A DNA stretch of 64,000 nt, taken from contig JABAAB010000014.1 of assembly GCA_014238945.1 (NCBI GenBank), positions 124,001-188,000 of the forward strand. The letters are read 5' to 3'. Positions 45,711 through 54,013 of this stretch are shown here, piece by piece. This DNA is from Lysobacterales bacterium. GTDB lineage: Bacteria > Pseudomonadota > Gammaproteobacteria > Xanthomonadales > SZUA-36. Under the pieces are notes generated by a model, which searched no databases, was not told the DNA's origin, and saw only the letters and a program-made list of their open reading frames with translations. Position numbers and translations under genes: made by a program. Numbering within the stretch: the stretch's first letter is position 1; each line of letters opens with the position of its first letter.

Positions 45711-45737
45711 CGATTAGAACGGTTCGATTAGAACGGT
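45711..45737. repeat. Tandem 14-bp duplication at the gene end
   Basis: CGATTAGAACGGT occurs twice with a 14-nt period (45711-45723 and 45725-45737), covering the last codons and stop of the minus-strand TAP-like hydrolase. The duplication repeats the stop codon region. A 5-bp hairpin (GCCCG...CGGGC) precedes it. No long T-run follows. Confidence 0.7.
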
Positions 45738-47836
45738 CCGAGGCCCCACATCAGCAAGAAACTGCTCAAACCCATGGCGGCTGCGCCGGTCAGAACAAAA
45801 CCCAGCAGTGTGCCAACGGGCAGGGATTCACGCCGCTTTATTTTCAGACCTGACAAAATAGTTGCCAATCCCAGCAGACCCGCGACCACTCCCATCCAGG
45901 CACCGTATTTCGCCCAGGGAACCAGTCCGAACCCCACTAACATTTCAGATGCATCGGCGGTAACTGCAAATGCACCACCAATGATTCCGACCGAAAGCAA
46001 AGAAACAGTGGCTGACAGCCAGGCATAGAGGCGCACCCGGCCTGCCGGGGCTGCTTGCCGTTTTTCCATCCTGCGGACCAATGGCGCAAAGGTCAGGACC
46101 AGGAAGGAGATCAACAGGATGAGGATCGAACCGCCTGCCCATAAGCCGGGTCCGGCCAGCTTTTTCTTGTCCTCGCCATACACAGCCATCAGCCTGGGGC
46201 CAATATTGGTTTCATACAGCGGTGCGTAAATCTGTGGTTCTTCCATGGATTCCACACAGCTGATGTCGGGTTGAGCGGTGGGATTGTCATAAAACTTGTT
46301 AAGCATATGACCTGCGCACTTCACTGAGCGCGAAGGTCCATGGCCGGCGAATGGAAACTCCACGTATGTCCCGTTGCTAAATCCCGGCAGAATGGCCTTT
46401 GCATTGGGTGGTGGGGTGATCGGATCCATATCACCCTCGATGATCAGGGCAGGCACGTCGGTCCGGGTTGGTAAAAAATCTTCTCCCGGCCGCATCGGCA
46501 TACCCAGTTCGGAGCATAGCGCCGTGGCCCGGGCCAGCGATTCAGCTGTGTTGATTGCGTTGCCCAGCACCGGGTAGTCGGCCATGTCCTGGTTACCTGC
46601 GCGCTCGAGGGACGCGATGCCGCCATCATTACACATGATCGCATTACGCATACCGTCACTGCTGTCTCCAAAACCGCCACCTGAGGCGGAAGCCAGGGCC
46701 TTGAACAGGGTTTCATCACGACGTTCAACCGCATCGGCCCAGGCGTAAACCAGCCCGGGTATGCCCGGATAGTTGTCCTGCTCATAAAAAAACAGGAAGG
46801 GCAGGAAGGCCACGATGTCCTGGAAAAAATAGGCTTTACCCGAGGGGTAAAGCTCGGTGTCCTTTACCTCAACAACGATGGGGTTATCGACCATCGATTG
46901 TACGGCGCTACGCAAACGCCCACCGATGTCGGGGTAGTGGCTGGCACAGTCCGGTTGACGATCACAGATCTCCTGCAGCTTTTTCAGGTCACGGTCATAC
47001 CAGTGCACGACACGCCAGTAATCGTCGGAGTCGGCGATGCTTAACGGCATGATGGCATCCAGGGCCATGGCGAGTATTCCTTCGGGATCCTCCTTGGCGT
47101 AGGCTTGTCCCAGGATGGAACCATAGGAGATACCCCAGACGTTCCACTGCTCGAATCCCAGCGCCCTGCGCAGGGCTTTTACATCGCGGGCATTTTCTAC
47201 ACTGTTGTAGCCGGTCAGATCGACACTGCCGGCACGGGCATTGCTGGCGCAATAGGCTACGTCCTTGCTTGCAGCTTCCAGGTTCTGCTGGAAAGTGGTC
47301 AGGTCACTGGCGTTACGGGCCCCATAAAACGGGCAGAAATCATCGGATGAGCCGATACCCCTCTGCTCCAGAATGTACAGGTCACGGTGGTCCAGCAGGG
47401 TGTGGTCCTTGAACCGCCCTACGTAATAGGTAACCGGTGCACCCGGACCACCGGTCAGGTAGACGACCGGATCCTCGCGTTTACCTTCTGCCAGTCCTTC
47501 AGCGTATTTGTCCGACTCGTCCTCTTCTTTTTCCTCTTCTTCGTCCTTGCCCCAGCGGGAGTTCAGCTTGACGAAGTGCAACTCGATAAAACGTGAGTCA
47601 GGGTCTTCACGATTTTCCGGAACCTCCAGCAAGCCGCACTCGATATCACCGGGTTGGTAGTCAATGCTGCCCTTGAACGGGCATATGATGGTGTCGATGC
47701 GGTAGCTGTCGCGGGCGAACAGGTCGGCAGCTGAAGTGACTACCAGTGACTCTTCTGGAATGGGTTCTTCCTGGGCGAATGCCAGAGGGGTCGTGGTCAC
47801 CAGGATCCATGTGACGAGCAAAGATGTTGTTTTCAT
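45728..47836 (-). CDS. Secreted alpha/beta-hydrolase (TAP/prolyl-peptidase-like) with C-terminal membrane domain
   Basis: A 702-residue protein with a signal peptide (MKTTSLLVTWILVTTTPLAFAQ). The catalytic part has DPVVYLTGGPGAPVTYYVGRF (oxyanion), LYILEQRGIGSSDDFCPF, WNVWGISYGSILGQAYAKEDP (nucleophile elbow GISYG) and PALIIEGDMDPITPPPNAK with AGHGPSRS (Asp, His) as in tripeptidyl aminopeptidase-like proteins. From ~residue 565 four hydrophobic helices follow, e.g. LWAGGSILILLISFLVLTFAPLV and MGVVAGLLGLATILSGL, an unusual addition that would anchor the enzyme in the inner membrane facing the periplasm. It converges with the LLM gene. Confidence 0.7.
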   Translation of the reverse strand: MKTTSLLVTWILVTTTPLAFAQEEPIPEESLVVTSAADLFARDSYRIDTIICPFKGSIDYQPGDIECGLLEVPENREDPDSRFIELHFVKLNSRWGKDEEEEKEEDESDKYAEGLAEGKREDPVVYLTGGPGAPVTYYVGRFKDHTLLDHRDLYILEQRGIGSSDDFCPFYGARNASDLTTFQQNLEAASKDVAYCASNARAGSVDLTGYNSVENARDVKALRRALGFEQWNVWGISYGSILGQAYAKEDPEGILAMALDAIMPLSIADSDDYWRVVHWYDRDLKKLQEICDRQPDCASHYPDIGGRLRSAVQSMVDNPIVVEVKDTELYPSGKAYFFQDIVAFLPFLFFYEQDNYPGIPGLVYAWADAVERRDETLFKALASASGGGFGDSSDGMRNAIMCNDGGIASLERAGNQDMADYPVLGNAINTAESLARATALCSELGMPMRPGEDFLPTRTDVPALIIEGDMDPITPPPNAKAILPGFSNGTYVEFPFAGHGPSRSVKCAGHMLNKFYDNPTAQPDISCVESMEEPQIYAPLYETNIGPRLMAVYGEDKKKLAGPGLWAGGSILILLISFLVLTFAPLVRRMEKRQAAPAGRVRLYAWLSATVSLLSVGIIGGAFAVTADASEMLVGFGLVPWAKYGAWMGVVAGLLGLATILSGLKIKRRESLPVGTLLGFVLTGAAAMGLSSFLLMWGLGPF

Positions 47837-48252
47837 TATGTATTCCAGTCAATTGGGTTAGTGAAAATTGTGCGTTGTTAAAGGGCTCCGGACATCCAGG
47901 GCTCCGATGGTTGCTGGTCCCTGGTCTGCTGCATGCCATGGTGGTCCGGATCCAAGGCTGCAATTAGCAGGTTTTTGTTTTAATGTGGAAGCAGGTTATC
48001 TCATAAATCTGATGTTGCGCCAAATCTTTACCCGATTGTATAGCCTCTCAGCTTGTCAGGTCTGGACCACTTCTGCTATCTTTTATCATCCAATCGACTG
48101 TTCATCAGTGGGGTCGGAAGGAAATCCTTGAAGTAATCACAGGACGGCTGAAAAAGCCGTGTGCATCACACCAGAAACCTAAATTTGAGAATTACATGAC
48201 GGGCTCAGAAATTCACTCAAATTTAATCCGCAAATCGAAATTCGGACAGAGC
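47837..48252. other. 416-bp divergent intergenic region
   Basis: Lies between the TAP-like hydrolase start and the vWA gene start. It contains the perfect hairpin ACGGCT-gaaaa-AGCCGT (48144-48160) without a T-run, and in-frame upstream codons of the vWA gene from an ATG at 48196. Both promoters are expected here, but no convincing -35/-10 pair was found. Confidence 0.5.
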
Positions 48253-49392
48253 ATGAAGTCGGGAACCTATGGTGTACTTTGCCTTTTTGCATCGCTATTT
48301 GTTTGGTCTGCAGAACTCAGAGCCGATTCCGTTGACATCGTCATAGTGGTGGATTCCTCAGCGTCCGTTGGTTTGGTAAATTTTCAGATGGAACTCGATT
48401 TTGCCAAGGCACTGGTAATGGACCAGGCACTTCCTGAGGATGTCCGCTTTGCATTGATCAACTATTCCGACCAGATCATTGCAGAGTTCAACCTCGATAC
48501 CTATGGACATCCGAACCATCTTCCGTCGGTCACCTCTGCGATTGACTCCGTGCCGTGGCTGGCCGGAAGTTCCCACCAGGTGTTGGCACTGGAGGCGGCG
48601 GTTCAACAACTCTCGACCTACAGTGCGGGGAGACCCGGTCTTGTGATCCTGATTACGGACGGTGCACCGAATCCGGTAGAGTTCAAAATTTGTGACGATC
48701 TCGGGTTTGTTTCCAACTCGCTGGAGCAACTGCGTGATATGGAAGTACCTCTGATCACGATTGGTGTCGATTTCGATGCAGCAGCTTTCGGTACCTATGT
48801 GGATTGTCTGGATGAGGATGATAATGGATCAGAAATCTTCCAGGCGGCCGATTTCAACGGGCTGAGCGGGATACTGGATGCGCTTTTTAGTCAGTGCGAC
48901 ATAGACGAACACGTGTCAGGCAATGTTTGCCTGGCCTGCCCGGCGGGTACCACCAATGAAGCCGGAGATGATCCCACTGGCGGTGACACGACCTGCACAG
49001 CGGTGCTCATGTGCGAAGGCTTTGCTCCGCCCATGGATGGTGACCTGCCCGTCAGGGCCAAGAAAAACCGGGTCTTCCCCCTGAAGCTGCAGTTGTTCGA
49101 CTACAACGGCTTTGTGCTCACCGACGTTGACCTGTCAGCACCGCCAGTGGTCGAGGTGCTGTTCTTCGGTGAAGATACCAGCGATCACGTCGATGTCAGC
49201 GAGCAGGCACTTTCTTCGGGCAAGGGCTCGGAGGGTAACGAGTTTCAGCTGAATGACGAGGACTACTGGCAGTTCAACCTGAAATCACGCAACTACAGTG
49301 CCGGGGGGCGTTACCTGGTGACCGCCTTGTCCGGTGATGTCGATGAATACATCATTGAACCGTCCTGCGTGGCCAGTTTCGTGATTGACTGA
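48253..49392 (+). CDS. Secreted von Willebrand factor A domain protein
   Basis: A 379-residue protein. The start at 48253 has GGACAGAGC upstream and begins a signal peptide (YGVLCLFASLFVWSAELRAD); a longer frame from 48196 is possible. The vWA domain occupies ~residues 25-215, with MIDAS residues VVDSSASVG (DxSxS), a Thr/Ser region and LITDGAPNP (Asp). A Cys-rich segment (CDIDEHVSGNVCLACPAGTTNEAG) and a beta-rich tail (RAKKNRVFPLKLQLFDYNGFVLTD) end the protein. It probably binds a metal-dependent ligand at the cell surface or periplasm. Its partner is unknown. No anchor or sorting signal was seen at the C-terminus. Confidence 0.75.
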   Translation: MKSGTYGVLCLFASLFVWSAELRADSVDIVIVVDSSASVGLVNFQMELDFAKALVMDQALPEDVRFALINYSDQIIAEFNLDTYGHPNHLPSVTSAIDSVPWLAGSSHQVLALEAAVQQLSTYSAGRPGLVILITDGAPNPVEFKICDDLGFVSNSLEQLRDMEVPLITIGVDFDAAAFGTYVDCLDEDDNGSEIFQAADFNGLSGILDALFSQCDIDEHVSGNVCLACPAGTTNEAGDDPTGGDTTCTAVLMCEGFAPPMDGDLPVRAKKNRVFPLKLQLFDYNGFVLTDVDLSAPPVVEVLFFGEDTSDHVDVSEQALSSGKGSEGNEFQLNDEDYWQFNLKSRNYSAGGRYLVTALSGDVDEYIIEPSCVASFVID

Positions 49393-49551
49393 CGCCAGCC
49401 AGCCAGGTACCGACCTCATGCAGGCTGCCACCAAATTCGGGTCGGTAGCGGGACTCGATGTTGGAGTAGCGGATCTCAAATTGAGCACAGCTTGATTTAT
49501 ACTGTGCCACACTTGATACACTCCCAATCGCTTCGGACAATATGGACTGCA

Positions 49552-50379
49552 ATGGAACTGATCGTCTTTGATCTGGATGGCACATTGCTCGATAAAAACG
49601 GTGCGATTTCTGCCTACACCCGTGACACGCTGACCGCCCTGACCGAGCTGGGAATAGCCTACACGGTGGCCACCGGGCGGGCCCTGCATGCCTCTCGGGA
49701 CCTGCTCTCGGAATATGGTTTCAGTCTTCCACAAATCTTCAAGAACGGGGTGATGATCTGGGACCCGGGTAATGATCACTACCTGCATCAGAATTACCTT
49801 TCGCTGAACGAAGTCGAACACGTTCTTGGTGCCATCATGGCGCAAAAGGTAGCGCCCTTCATATTTACATTCGAGACCGGGCAGCGGCACGGCATCTATC
49901 ATCAAACACCCGTCACCGAAATTGAGATCAAGCTCGCCAATCACTTTAGCTCACGTGCTGATGTACACATCGGGACGTTGGCAGAACTGCCGGGTGATGC
50001 GGAAATAACCAATATCAGCGCGTTGGGTGTGCCAGTCGCGATCACGAAAATCGGTGCCATGATCGATGACGAACCCCATTTGGTTGCCTACTCCGGCGAG
50101 GCGTGGGAAGGTGAGGGCTGGCGCTGGATCGACATTCATCACGTTGATGCAAGCAAGGGAGAGGCCATCGATGTGCTGCGCAGCCAGTTGGGCGCCACCC
50201 ATGTGGTTTGCTTTGGTGACAGCGACAACGACATCAGCATGTTCGAGCGAGCGGACGAGAGCTATGCGCCAAGCAACGCGGCGAAACACGTGCAGGATGC
50301 AGCCACGGCGGTGATTGGAGATCACGACGAGGATGGCATCGCACGTTTTTTACGGGCACGTTTCAAACTGGATTTGTAA
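49552..50379 (+). CDS. HAD-superfamily IIB (Cof-type) phosphatase
   Basis: A 275-residue phosphatase. MELIVFDLDGTLLDKNGAIS is motif I at the very start (residues 5-14), TVATGRALHAS motif II, the C-terminal VVCFGDSDNDISMFERADESYAPSNAAKHVQDAA motif IV. A cap of alpha/beta IIB type lies between residues ~85 and 190. Lys in DASKGEAIDVL is motif III. Cof-type enzymes dephosphorylate sugar phosphates and related metabolites. A longer upstream frame is rejected because motif I starts at residue 5 from 49552. It is the last ordinary chromosomal gene before the repeat-rich segment. Confidence 0.8.
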   Translation: MELIVFDLDGTLLDKNGAISAYTRDTLTALTELGIAYTVATGRALHASRDLLSEYGFSLPQIFKNGVMIWDPGNDHYLHQNYLSLNEVEHVLGAIMAQKVAPFIFTFETGQRHGIYHQTPVTEIEIKLANHFSSRADVHIGTLAELPGDAEITNISALGVPVAITKIGAMIDDEPHLVAYSGEAWEGEGWRWIDIHHVDASKGEAIDVLRSQLGATHVVCFGDSDNDISMFERADESYAPSNAAKHVQDAATAVIGDHDEDGIARFLRARFKLDL

Positions 50380-50401
50380 TAGCCGGGTTGCAGAGAGGGA
50401 A

Positions 50402-50605
50402 TTAGCGCACATCCCCACATACGCAGGCAGCGCAGCAACCCCGCAATCCGTGGTTATCATTAAATTCTGACTTCTCGATGTTGGCAATTTTACTGCTGTA
50501 GAAGTTAGAGAAATATCCTCCAACCGCTGTTCCAATAATACTGATTAAAAGCAATCCCTGAAAAATATGAAGCGAAGTTGATGGACTCATGTAACTCACA
50601 ATCAC
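50402..50605 (-). CDS. Hypothetical small membrane protein
   Basis: A 67-residue frame whose middle (LHIFQGLLLISIIGTAVGGYF) is a single hydrophobic helix, followed by a short tail ending GCCAACVCGDVR with four Cys. No family is recognised and no clear ribosome binding site was found. It lies in an A/T-rich part of the repeat-bearing segment and may be a chance frame. Confidence 0.3.
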   Translation of the reverse strand: MIVSYMSPSTSLHIFQGLLLISIIGTAVGGYFSNFYSSKIANIEKSEFNDNHGLRGCCAACVCGDVR

Positions 50606-50720
50606 AAACTTAATTTAAATGAATGTAAATATTAGCATTATTGTGTGATCGGGAAGCCACAGGATCGATATACATTGATTTTTCATCAATCTGATGATTC
50701 ATGTTCGCTTGTACACTGTT

Positions 50721-50759
50721 CCGGACGCACAGCGCCGGTGCAGTGTCCGGGCTCTTTTA
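50721..50759 (+). terminator. Terminator-like hairpin
   Basis: CCGGAC and GTCCGG, with an inner GCAC/GTGC pairing, form an imperfect stem-loop followed by CTCTTTTAT. It could end transcription on the plus strand, but no plus-strand gene ends immediately before it (the HAD gene ends 340 nt upstream). Confidence 0.35.
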
Positions 50760-50853
50760 TGATCCCCCTTACTCCGGTTTGATTCCTAATTTGATCCTTA
50801 AAAATACCAGGTCTTTTACTTAGTTTTTTTATTGATTTCAAAAGGTCCGCTCC

Positions 50854-50927
50854 TGGCCGAAAGCGGACATCATGCATTGTGTCAGTTTTGTGCCACACCA
50901 ACTGTCATTAACCAGCGTTTACTGGCA
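50854..50927 (+). repeat. Left copy of 74-bp inverted repeat flanking the PhyH gene
   Basis: Starts TGGCCGAAAGCGGACATCAT and ends CAGCGTTTACTGGCA. It matches the reverse complement of 51867-51940 at about 64 of 74 positions by eye, without gaps. Its first part belongs to a smaller hairpin (GTCCGCT...AGCGGAC, 50845-50868) that recurs at 53639-53662. Confidence 0.75.
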
Positions 50928-50994
50928 TTATCTGGCACATTATCTTGCCTGTTTGTTAAACTGGCGACTCGACTTTTCACTGGGTTTTGCCGAC

Positions 50995-51801
50995 ATGCCA
51001 CTGAAATATTTCCAATCTGACGCTACTGACAAGGACGTTGTTGCTGCCCTCGAGCGCGACGGCGCCTGCGTGGTTCTTAATCAGGTACCGGCGGAGGTAT
51101 TAGATGCTGTGAACGCAGATTTTCGGGCGCCTTTTGATGAGTTGGGACACTGGGAAGAAGACGATTTCAGTGGCTACACGACCCGGCGCATCGCCGGCAT
51201 CCTCGGTATTTCGCGCGCAGCCGCGGACCTGGTCGAGCACCCTCGGGTTCTGGCAGCAGCCGACGCGGTACTGCTTCGCAACTGCGAGAATTACCGCATC
51301 AGCAGTCTGTCTGGCATTGAGATATTACCCGGCGAGGACAACCAGGTGCTGCACACCGACGACAGCGTGTACCCCCTGCGTCTGGGCAATACGCAATTGC
51401 AGATCAGCGCCATGTGGGCGCTGAACGATTTTACCGCCGAAAACGGAGCCACTCGCGTCGTGTTGGGTAGTCACCAAAAACCGGCACATGCTGGCCTGGT
51501 CGACCCAATTGGCGCAGTCGAGCAGGCCGTCATGCCCCGAGGTTCCCTGTTGCTGTACCTGGGCTCCACGCTACATGGCGGCGGCGCCAATCGCAGCCAG
51601 GGGCCACGTGCCGGGTTGATCAATGTCTATTCACTCGGTTGGTTGCGCCAAGAAGAAAACCAGTACCTGAACGTGCGTCGCGAAGTGGCGGAGACCCATT
51701 CCACGACGATCCAGCGCCTCATGGGATACTGTCGGCACCCCAGCCCGGGTGGCTCTCTTGGCTCCTGGCAAAATCCCGACGGATCCTGGGTGGAAGACTG
51801 A
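50995..51801 (+). CDS. Phytanoyl-CoA dioxygenase (PhyH) family protein on a repeat-flanked segment
   Basis: A 268-residue Fe(II)/2-oxoglutarate oxygenase. [44 protein letters not shown] carries the HxD ligands and the PhyH middle motif. [41 protein letters not shown] gives the distal His and Arg. [19 protein letters not shown] at 50995 is used as start, because the upstream part of the open frame is encoded by the inverted repeat. It differs from the PhyH at 24540 (no shared N-terminus). The gene lies between 74-bp inverted repeats and so may have moved as a unit. Substrate unknown. Confidence 0.75.
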   Translation: MPLKYFQSDATDKDVVAALERDGACVVLNQVPAEVLDAVNADFRAPFDELGHWEEDDFSGYTTRRIAGILGISRAAADLVEHPRVLAAADAVLLRNCENYRISSLSGIEILPGEDNQVLHTDDSVYPLRLGNTQLQISAMWALNDFTAENGATRVVLGSHQKPAHAGLVDPIGAVEQAVMPRGSLLLYLGSTLHGGGANRSQGPRAGLINVYSLGWLRQEENQYLNVRREVAETHSTTIQRLMGYCRHPSPGGSLGSWQNPDGSWVED

Positions 51802-51866
51802 GGGGACTCACGTTCCGGAAAGACGCTCCAGCATTTCCTGGTAGCGGTGTTTGCCTATTCACTATG

Positions 51867-51940
51867 TGCCAGAAAACGCTAATAAACGACAGTTGACGTG
51901 GCAAAAAATTGACACAATGCATAATGTCCGCTTTCGGCCA
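51867..51940 (-). repeat. Right copy of 74-bp inverted repeat flanking the PhyH gene
   Basis: Reverse complement of the left copy at 50854-50927 with about 10 differences. In this copy the core hairpin is imperfect (GTCCGCT against AGCAGAC). The outer edges of the two arms are about 1.09 kb apart and enclose the PhyH gene. Confidence 0.75.
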
Positions 51941-52029
51941 CAAGCAGACATTGCCAATCATCTTTCCTACACTTGTAGAGTAGTAAAATGTCGGTCAGTC
52001 GGCGAGCCTTGTTGAACGAGCAGTGATCG

Positions 52030-53457
52030 TTATGTCTCGTCGTTATCAAGCCAGTCCTCCACTCGTGACGGGGGCAGTCCACGCGCGTAATACACATAAA
52101 CCGGAATCCCTAGCGCAATCAGACCCAAACCCGCCAACGACCGCCCAGGCATGGAGAACAACGTGTTGAGCGTAAGCCAGGCGATTCCCAGCAGATATGC
52201 CATCGGCAGAAAAGGATACCCCCACGCGCGATAGCTGTGTGCGTTCGCGGGCAATCGTTTGCGCAAAACGAAAATCGCCGCCACTGCCATGATGTCAAAG
52301 ATCAATATTGAAAACACAATCATGTCCGTGAGCACATCGAAGGTGCCCGAAATTGCGAAAGCGATGGCGCAGATACCTAGCAACAGCACCGCAGGAACCG
52401 GGACGCGCGAGTTTCGGGATACGGTCGCGAATACGGATGGCAAAAGTCCGTCTCGGGCCATCGCAAATGGAAACCGTGTCATGGACAACACGCTACTGTG
52501 TAGAGCTCCAAATACGGACAGCATCAGCCCAGCCGCCATGAGTGTCGAAGCGCCCGCGCCGACGATGCGTGCGATCACCGCGCCGGCGACTGAGGACGAT
52601 TCCGGGATGCTCGCAACGGTGTCCGGCGACAGCGCGTAAAAATAGGCAGCATTAACGAGTACGTACAGACCAATAAGAATCAGCGCGGAGCTGAATAGTA
52701 TACGCGGCAGTGTTCGAGCCGGATCCTTCACTTCTTCGGCGACCACAATAATTGTCGTCGCACCGCTGTAGCTCCACATCGCTGCAATTATGGCGGCTCC
52801 GAAGCCAGCAAGTCCCATGCGCGCTTCTGCGGGTACGCCTTCACAGGTGCCGCCTGCGCTACTTAATGCGTAGTTGGCCCACGACCCATCCCCGAAGAAG
52901 AATGCGCAACCCGCAATGCCGAACAACAGCGCGATCTTGAGTCCTGTGATTACGGTCGCAAGTGATCCATTCGCCCTAACGGATGCCAGATTCAGCGCCG
53001 TGACGAACACCAGGGTTGCCGTAACAAGCAGAGTTGAGACACCTGATGAAAGAGTGCCCCCGAGCAGATCATTGAAAAATATGACGAATACAATCGCCAG
53101 CGCTGCCATGCTCCCGGCACCGTCGATAAGCGTTTCCATCCAACCGTAGAGGAACGCCCAGAACCTGCCGTATGCCGCGCCGATGTAGTTATACGCCCCT
53201 CCGGAGCGCGGCATTAGGGTGCTCAATTCCGCATAGATAAACGCGCCCGCCATTACAAACAGGCCGGCTGCTGCATACGCCAACAGCACCATCTCGGGTG
53301 TCCCGACATTGCAGATCATGACTCGAGCTTTAAGGAATACGCCCGTCCCAATCGCACTTGTGACGCCCAACGCTATTGCCGCTACGAGGCCAATGCCCCT
53401 TTTAAGATGGGGCGCACCGTTCGAGTGATTGTGTTTAGCCACGGTGAATCTCCCCAT
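52030..53457 (-). CDS. APC-superfamily amino-acid permease
   Basis: A 475-residue, ~12-helix membrane protein. It starts with a basic leader, then GIGLVAAIALGVTSAIGTGVFLKARVM (helix 1 with the 'GxGIF'-like break SAIGTGVF), AGAFIYAELSTLMPRSGGAYNYIGAAYGRFWAFLYGWMET (APC signature region) and MWSYSGATTIIVVAEEVKDPARTLPRIL in the middle. It ends with VEDWLDNDE. Such carriers exchange or import amino acids. The gene lies in the segment between the PhyH repeat arm and tRNA-Met and may have come with it. Substrate not determinable. Confidence 0.8.
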   Translation of the reverse strand: MGRFTVAKHNHSNGAPHLKRGIGLVAAIALGVTSAIGTGVFLKARVMICNVGTPEMVLLAYAAAGLFVMAGAFIYAELSTLMPRSGGAYNYIGAAYGRFWAFLYGWMETLIDGAGSMAALAIVFVIFFNDLLGGTLSSGVSTLLVTATLVFVTALNLASVRANGSLATVITGLKIALLFGIAGCAFFFGDGSWANYALSSAGGTCEGVPAEARMGLAGFGAAIIAAMWSYSGATTIIVVAEEVKDPARTLPRILFSSALILIGLYVLVNAAYFYALSPDTVASIPESSSVAGAVIARIVGAGASTLMAAGLMLSVFGALHSSVLSMTRFPFAMARDGLLPSVFATVSRNSRVPVPAVLLLGICAIAFAISGTFDVLTDMIVFSILIFDIMAVAAIFVLRKRLPANAHSYRAWGYPFLPMAYLLGIAWLTLNTLFSMPGRSLAGLGLIALGIPVYVYYARGLPPSRVEDWLDNDET

Positions 53458-53638
53458 AGATAAATATGCGGGCCAGGGAGGCAGACCCCATCATCTTGTT
53501 CTCAACGTGACATCGCAATTATTGTTGATGGGGAGCAATTCCTCGGCAATTGTGGATAGGAAGTATAAACCACCTTTTTCGCAATTCAGCCAGGTATCAG
53601 TGACTGCAAACTGATCCGTTTATACCCTTTATTGGAAT

Positions 53639-53662
53639 GTCCGCTATTGGCCGAAAGCGGAC
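53639..53662 (+). repeat. Third copy of the GTCCGCT/AGCGGAC hairpin element
   Basis: GTCCGCT-attggccga-AGCGGAC forms a 7-bp stem and shares its TGGCCGAAAGCGGAC part with both arms of the inverted repeat. It is followed by CTTTTATTTT on the plus strand, which makes it look like a terminator, but no plus-strand gene ends nearby. Confidence 0.6.
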
Positions 53663-53779
53663 CTTTTATTTTGGCCCGAAATCGGCCTTGGGGTATCTAT
53701 TCTCAAGACTATGGAATTAGGGTTGTGGCTCGTTTGTTTTATTATTTCAGTGCGCCAAAAGTGCGCCATTTTTATGATC

Positions 53780-53809
53780 TTAAACAAGAAAAGCACCAGA
53801 AAGGTGCTT
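53780..53809 (-). terminator. Terminator downstream of tRNA-Met
   Basis: On the minus strand, AAGCACC-TTTCT-GGTGCTT is followed by TTCTTGTTT. It lies 16 nt after the tRNA 3' end and is placed as expected for the end of the tRNA transcript. Confidence 0.7.
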
Positions 53810-53825
53810 AACTTGTTGATGATAC

Positions 53826-53902
53826 TGGTGGTGATGGGTGGACTTGAACCACCGACCTCAGCATTATGAATGCCGCGCTCTAACCAGCTGAGCTACATCA
53901 CC
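53826..53902 (-). tRNA. tRNA-Met (anticodon CAT)
   Basis: A complete 77-nt cloverleaf with encoded CCA. The acceptor stem pairs GGTGATG with CATCACC, the D arm is GCTC/GAGC, the anticodon stem pairs CGGCA with TGCTG around TTCATAA (anticodon CAT), and the T arm is GGTGG-TTCAAGT-CCACC. Elongator Met is the most likely identity. A lysidine-modified tRNA-Ile2 also reads CAT and cannot be excluded. Its 3' end faces the repeat-bearing segment, the side where tRNA-integrating elements lie. Confidence 0.9.
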
Positions 53903-54013
53903 AATTTTGTTTGCCAAATACCCGGACCATTGCAGTCGGGGGCGCAAATTCTCACTGCAAGCGCCGCAAATGTCAACCGCCAATGGACTGAATCGGGTCA
54001 GGTTTTTCAAGTT

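Larger units (their letters stand above)
50380..50994. other. 615-bp gene-poor segment with repeats
   Basis: Between the HAD gene and the repeat-flanked PhyH gene. It contains a possible 67-codon minus-strand frame (50402-50605), a hairpin with T-run (50721-50759), the hairpin core and left arm of a long inverted repeat (50845-50927). Base composition is visibly more A/T-rich than in the surrounding genes. No integrase or transposase was seen. Confidence 0.55.
53458..53825. other. 368-bp segment between permease and tRNA-Met
   Basis: Contains the third copy of the GTCCGCT...AGCGGAC hairpin (53639-53662), a direct repeat GTGCGCC-AAAA-GTGCGCC (53750-53767) and the terminator downstream of tRNA-Met. 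It is A/T-rich and shows no coding frame that I can support. An integrase or att duplication was not found. Confidence 0.55.

Noticed and set aside
50872-50994. Upstream extension of the PhyH frame ([12 protein letters not shown]...)
   Set aside because: These codons lie within or next to the inverted repeat; the same peptide-like string is encoded by the other arm at 51867-51940, so it reflects the repeat and not protein sequence.
53639-53662. Reading the third hairpin copy as an intrinsic terminator
   Set aside because: No plus-strand gene ends before it, and its core matches the two inverted-repeat arms, so a dispersed repeat is the better explanation.
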